Shown here piece after piece: positions 61,318-64,000 of a stretch of 64,000 nt of DNA. Source of the stretch: Rubellimicrobium thermophilum DSM 16684 (lineage in GTDB: Bacteria; Pseudomonadota; Alphaproteobacteria; Rhodobacterales; Rhodobacteraceae); contig NZ_KE557320.1 in assembly GCF_000442315.1 (NCBI RefSeq), forward strand, positions 1,297,292 to 1,361,291. Reading direction: 5' to 3'. Made by a program: the position numbers and the translations under genes. Positions within the stretch are counted from its first letter, which is position 1; each line of letters opens with the position of its first letter. The notes under the pieces are model-generated. The model searched no databases and had not been told where the DNA came from. It saw only the letters and a list, made by a program, of their open reading frames with translations.

Positions 61318-62063
61318 TCAACCGGATTCCTGCACCGCAACGGCAGGGCGCCCGCGAAAGCCCGTGGCCACGACGAACTTTTCCGACGAATCGCTGCGCG
61401 AGGCGGGCGGCTTGACATTGGCCACCTTCGCAAAGCCCTGCTTGAGCCGGGCCTGCAGCCCCGCCTCGGCCCCGCCCTGCAGCACCTTGGCCACGAAGGT
61501 CGCCCCCCGGGGCCAGGACATCGAAGGCCAGCTCGGCCGCGGCCTCGCACAGGGCGATGATGCGCAGATGGTCCGTGCCGCGATGGCCCGATGCCGCGGC
61601 GGCCATGTCGGACATCACCACATCGGCCTGCCCCCCCGAGCCAGGCCTTGACCTGTTCCTCCGCGCCCTCGGCCAGGAAGTCGAGGACATGGATCTCGGC
61701 GCCCGGCACCGGTTCGACCGCCTGCAGATCGAGGCCCAGCACCCGCCCGACCGGCTTGCCGGGCCGCTCGCCCAGGGCATTCACCCGCGCCACGGCAACC
61801 TGTGCCCACCCTCCTGGCGCGCTGCCCAGATCGACCACCCGCGCACCGGGCTGCAGAAAGCCGAAGCGGTCGTCGATCTCGATCAGCTTGTAGGCCGCGC
61901 GCGAGCGATAGCCTTCGGCCTTTGCGCGCCTGACATAGGGGTCGTTGAGCTGCCGTTCGAGCCAGCGGGTCGAGGACAGCTTGCGCCCCTTGGCGGTCTT
62001 CACGCGCACCGTCAGATCGCGCCCTCCGCCTGCGGGGGACCTGCCGGAAGGTGTTCTGGCCAT
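61318..62063 (-). CDS. rlmE: 23S rRNA (uridine2552-2'-O)-methyltransferase (two frameshifts)
   Basis: RlmE/FtsJ methylates U2552 of the A loop during 50S maturation. Segments from three frames make one protein of about 247 aa: [20 protein letters not shown] and [58 protein letters not shown]. The runs at 61631-61637 (seven) and 61503-61508 (six) are each one base too long. SAM-binding and catalytic Lys/Asp residues are retained. Confidence 0.93.
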
Positions 62064-62372
62064 GGTGCGGCTCCCTGCGCTGCCCGTCCGAGCCCTGTGA
62101 CCGCCTCATATGGCGCGTCCCGACGCGGAAGGGAACCCGGCCGACCCGCTCGGCGCAGGGCCCTGCCCCGGCGTCCCCCGCGGGGCGTTGCGCGAATCAG
62201 GGGCGGAGCGCGCGTTGCGCAAAGGCTTTGTTAACCTTTCATGCGGCAGGGTGGCGCCATGATGACAGACCGCCCTGCCTGCCGTATCGCCGCACCGGCT
62301 CGTGCCACCGCCCCTGTCCCAGCCCCCGCCGGGGGGCTCGGGGTGGATGGGCCCGGCCGCCCCCGCCGCCCC
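62064..62372. other. Intergenic region between ftsK and rlmE
   Basis: These 309 bp hold no supported gene. An AT-rich core around 62226-62242 contains TTTGTTAACCTTTCATG, whose TTAACC resembles a CtrA half-site. A GC hairpin follows the ftsK stop (62321-62338). Confidence 0.5.
62321..62338. terminator. Hairpin downstream of ftsK
   Basis: AGCCCCC-GCCG-GGGGGCT forms a perfect seven-pair stem 35 bp after the ftsK stop. There is no clear T tract on the minus strand. Confidence 0.4.
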
Positions 62373-64000
62373 TCAATGCGGCTCAGGGATCAGGACCTCG
62401 CGCTTGCCGACATGGTTGGCGGCGGAGACGACCCCCTGTTCCTCCATCATCTCCACCAGCCGCGCGGCCTTGTTGTAGCCGATGGCCAGCTTGCGCTGGA
62501 TGTAGCTGGTGGAGCATTTGCGGTCGCGCGCGACGATCTGCACGGCCATGTCGTAGAGCGCGTCGTCCCCTTCGGCGCCCCCGTTCGGTGCGGCCTCGCT
62601 CGGGCCTGTGTCCTCGGGCTGTTCCTCGAGCACTGCGCCGACATAGGCGGGCGGGCCAAAGCCCTTGAGGTAGGTGACGATCTCCTCCACCTCCTCGTCC
62701 GAGACGAAGGGCCCGTGGACGCGCATGATGCGTCCGCCCCCGGCCATGTAGAGCATGTCCCCCTGCCCCAAGAGCTGTTCGGCCCCCTGTTCGCCCAGGA
62801 TGGTGCGGCTGTCGATCTTGCTCGTGACCTGAAAGCTGATGCGGGTGGGGAAATTGGCCTTGATGGTGCCGGTGATGACATCGACCGAGGGCCGCTGCGT
62901 GGCCATGATGAGATGGATGCCCGAGGCGCGCGCCATCTGCGCCAGGCGCTGGATGCAGGCCTCGATCTCCTTGCCGGCGACCATCATCAGGTCGGCCATC
63001 TCGTCCACCACGACGACGATGAAGGGCAGCAGCTCGGGCTGGATCTCCTCGGTCTCGAAGACGGGATCGCCCGTCTCCTCGTCAAAGCCGGTCTGGACGG
63101 TGCGCGTGAAGGTCTCGCCCGCGGCCAGCGCCTCGCGCACGCGGCCATTGTAGCCCTCGATGTTGCGCACCCCCATCTTGGACATCTTGCGATAGCGTTC
63201 TTCCATCTCGCTCACGACCCATTTGAGGGCGACGACGGCCTTCTTCGGATCGGTCACGACAGGCGAGAGGAGATGCGGGATCCCGTCATAGACCGACAGT
63301 TCCAGCATCTTGGGGTCGATCATGATCAGGCGGCATTCCTCGGGCGAGAGGCGGTAGAGCAGCGACAGGATCATCGTGTTGATGGCGACCGACTTGCCCG
63401 ATCCCGTCGTCCCCGCGATCAGCAGATGCGGCATCTTGGCCAGGTTCGCCACCACCGGCGCCCCCCCGATATCCTTGCCAAGCGCAAGCGGCAGGCGCGT
63501 CTGCTCGTCGCTGAAGGCCGGAGCCGAGAGGATCTCGCGCAGCACGACCTTCTCGCGCCGCTGATTGGGCAGCTCGATGCCGATGACATTCCGGCCCGGC
63601 ACCGTGGAGACGCGCGCCGAAAGGGCCGACATGTTGCGCGCGATGTCGTCGGCCAGGCCGATCACGCGCGAGGCCTTGACCCCCGGCGCGGGTTCGAGCT
63701 CGTACATCGTGACCACCGGGCCGGGGCGGACGGAGACGATCTCTCCCCGGACCCCGAAATCGTCGAGCACCTGTTCGAGGGCGCGGGCATTCTCCTCCAG
63801 GGCGGCATCATCGAGGTGATGGCGCTGGATCGTGGCGGGATCGGCCAGCAGCTCGAGCGGCGGGGGGATGTAGGGCATCCCCTCTCCCGCGGCGGGCGCG
63901 GCGGACGCCGCGGGCGCGGCAGGGGGGACGGTCCGGGCCGGGCCGCGGGGGGCGACGGTCTGGGGGCGGATCTCGCGTGCGCTCCCCCGCGCCGGCGCGG
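62373..64000 (-). CDS. ftsK: DNA translocase FtsK (N-terminal part outside window)
   Basis: The C-terminal 542 or so residues are visible; the frame stays open to the window end through a Pro/Ala-rich linker, so the membrane domain lies outside. The motor domain has Walker A GTTGSGKS, Walker [14 protein letters not shown] and [20 protein letters not shown]. The gamma winged helix that reads KOPS sites is at the C-terminus ([20 protein letters not shown] ... VLIPEPH). It pumps chromosomal DNA at the septum and activates XerCD. The ATG at 63878 is internal, not the start. Confidence 0.96.
   Translation of the reverse strand, partial: APARGSAREIRPQTVAPRGPARTVPPAAPAASAAPAAGEGMPYIPPPLELLADPATIQRHHLDDAALEENARALEQVLDDFGVRGEIVSVRPGPVVTMYELEPAPGVKASRVIGLADDIARNMSALSARVSTVPGRNVIGIELPNQRREKVVLREILSAPAFSDEQTRLPLALGKDIGGAPVVANLAKMPHLLIAGTTGSGKSVAINTMILSLLYRLSPEECRLIMIDPKMLELSVYDGIPHLLSPVVTDPKKAVVALKWVVSEMEERYRKMSKMGVRNIEGYNGRVREALAAGETFTRTVQTGFDEETGDPVFETEEIQPELLPFIVVVVDEMADLMMVAGKEIEACIQRLAQMARASGIHLIMATQRPSVDVITGTIKANFPTRISFQVTSKIDSRTILGEQGAEQLLGQGDMLYMAGGGRIMRVHGPFVSDEEVEEIVTYLKGFGPPAYVGAVLEEQPEDTGPSEAAPNGGAEGDDALYDMAVQIVARDRKCSTSYIQRKLAIGYNKAARLVEMMEEQGVVSAANHVGKREVLIPEPH

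Overview
The window comes from a high-GC alphaproteobacterium, almost certainly of the Rhodobacteraceae/Paracoccaceae. The reasons are the RpoH-I-type sigma factor next to rluD, the lptF-lptG-lptD-surA-pdxA-rsmA cluster, a TakP-like 2-oxoacid TRAP binding protein, DUF6476/DUF2927/DUF4167/DUF2852 proteins, an alphaproteobacterial SOS box (GTTC-N7-GTTC) in front of lexA, and a DksA without a complete zinc site. The content is chromosomal core. I see no insertion sequence, prophage, integrase, CRISPR array, toxin-antitoxin pair or rRNA.

Layout. 1-4277: phospholipid synthesis (psd-pssA-pmtA, pmtA cut by the window edge), rpoH, rluD and a small membrane protein head-to-head with rluD. 4632-9271: a CHASE4-GGDEF-EAL c-di-GMP protein, an unrecognised 263-aa protein and a UDP-glucuronate 4-epimerase-like enzyme. 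9309-12736: a 53-aa ORF, lexA, moeA, moaC, trpC. 12843-19588: scpB, scpA, nagZ, a SPOR protein, argS, dgt. 19769-22665: erpA, xth, a flavoprotein monooxygenase, dksA. 23086-27224: a DUF2927 lipoprotein-size protein, a small membrane protein, an M48 protease, holC, pepA. 27354-34754: LPS export and outer-membrane assembly (lptF, lptG, lptD, surA) with pdxA and rsmA. 34776-40910: a DUF4167 protein, prmC, prfA, an 89-aa protein and glnE. 41090-46883: DUF2852 and RDD proteins, leucyl/aspartate transferase (bpt), and the takQ-takM / takP TRAP system. 47119-53978: a YihY protein, ilvB-ilvN behind an attenuator, sufE, rnd, purN-purM. 54080-56827: a CAT-anticodon tRNA and a molybdate uptake cluster. 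56919-64000: otsB-otsA, glpK, a GYF/DUF805 protein, rlmE and the C-terminal part of ftsK.

Fourteen protein genes and the tRNA carry single-base indels, mostly one base too many in G or C runs (lexA, rlmE, ilvB, prmC, pdxA, glpK, takM, bpt and others). Several are essential or near-essential and every catalytic residue is preserved across the two frames, so I read these as residual assembly errors, not decay. Each such gene is annotated over its full reconstructed span.

The most interesting biology is regulatory. An ilvBN leader combines a 15-codon peptide with two mutually exclusive hairpins. A perfect Mo-box-like palindrome precedes modA in a system whose ModE and ModC both lack molybdate-binding domains. 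An SOS box lies before lexA, a palindromic operator before the DUF2852 gene, and a CtrA-like site before a small surface-polysaccharide locus. I did not find a wholly new multi-gene system.
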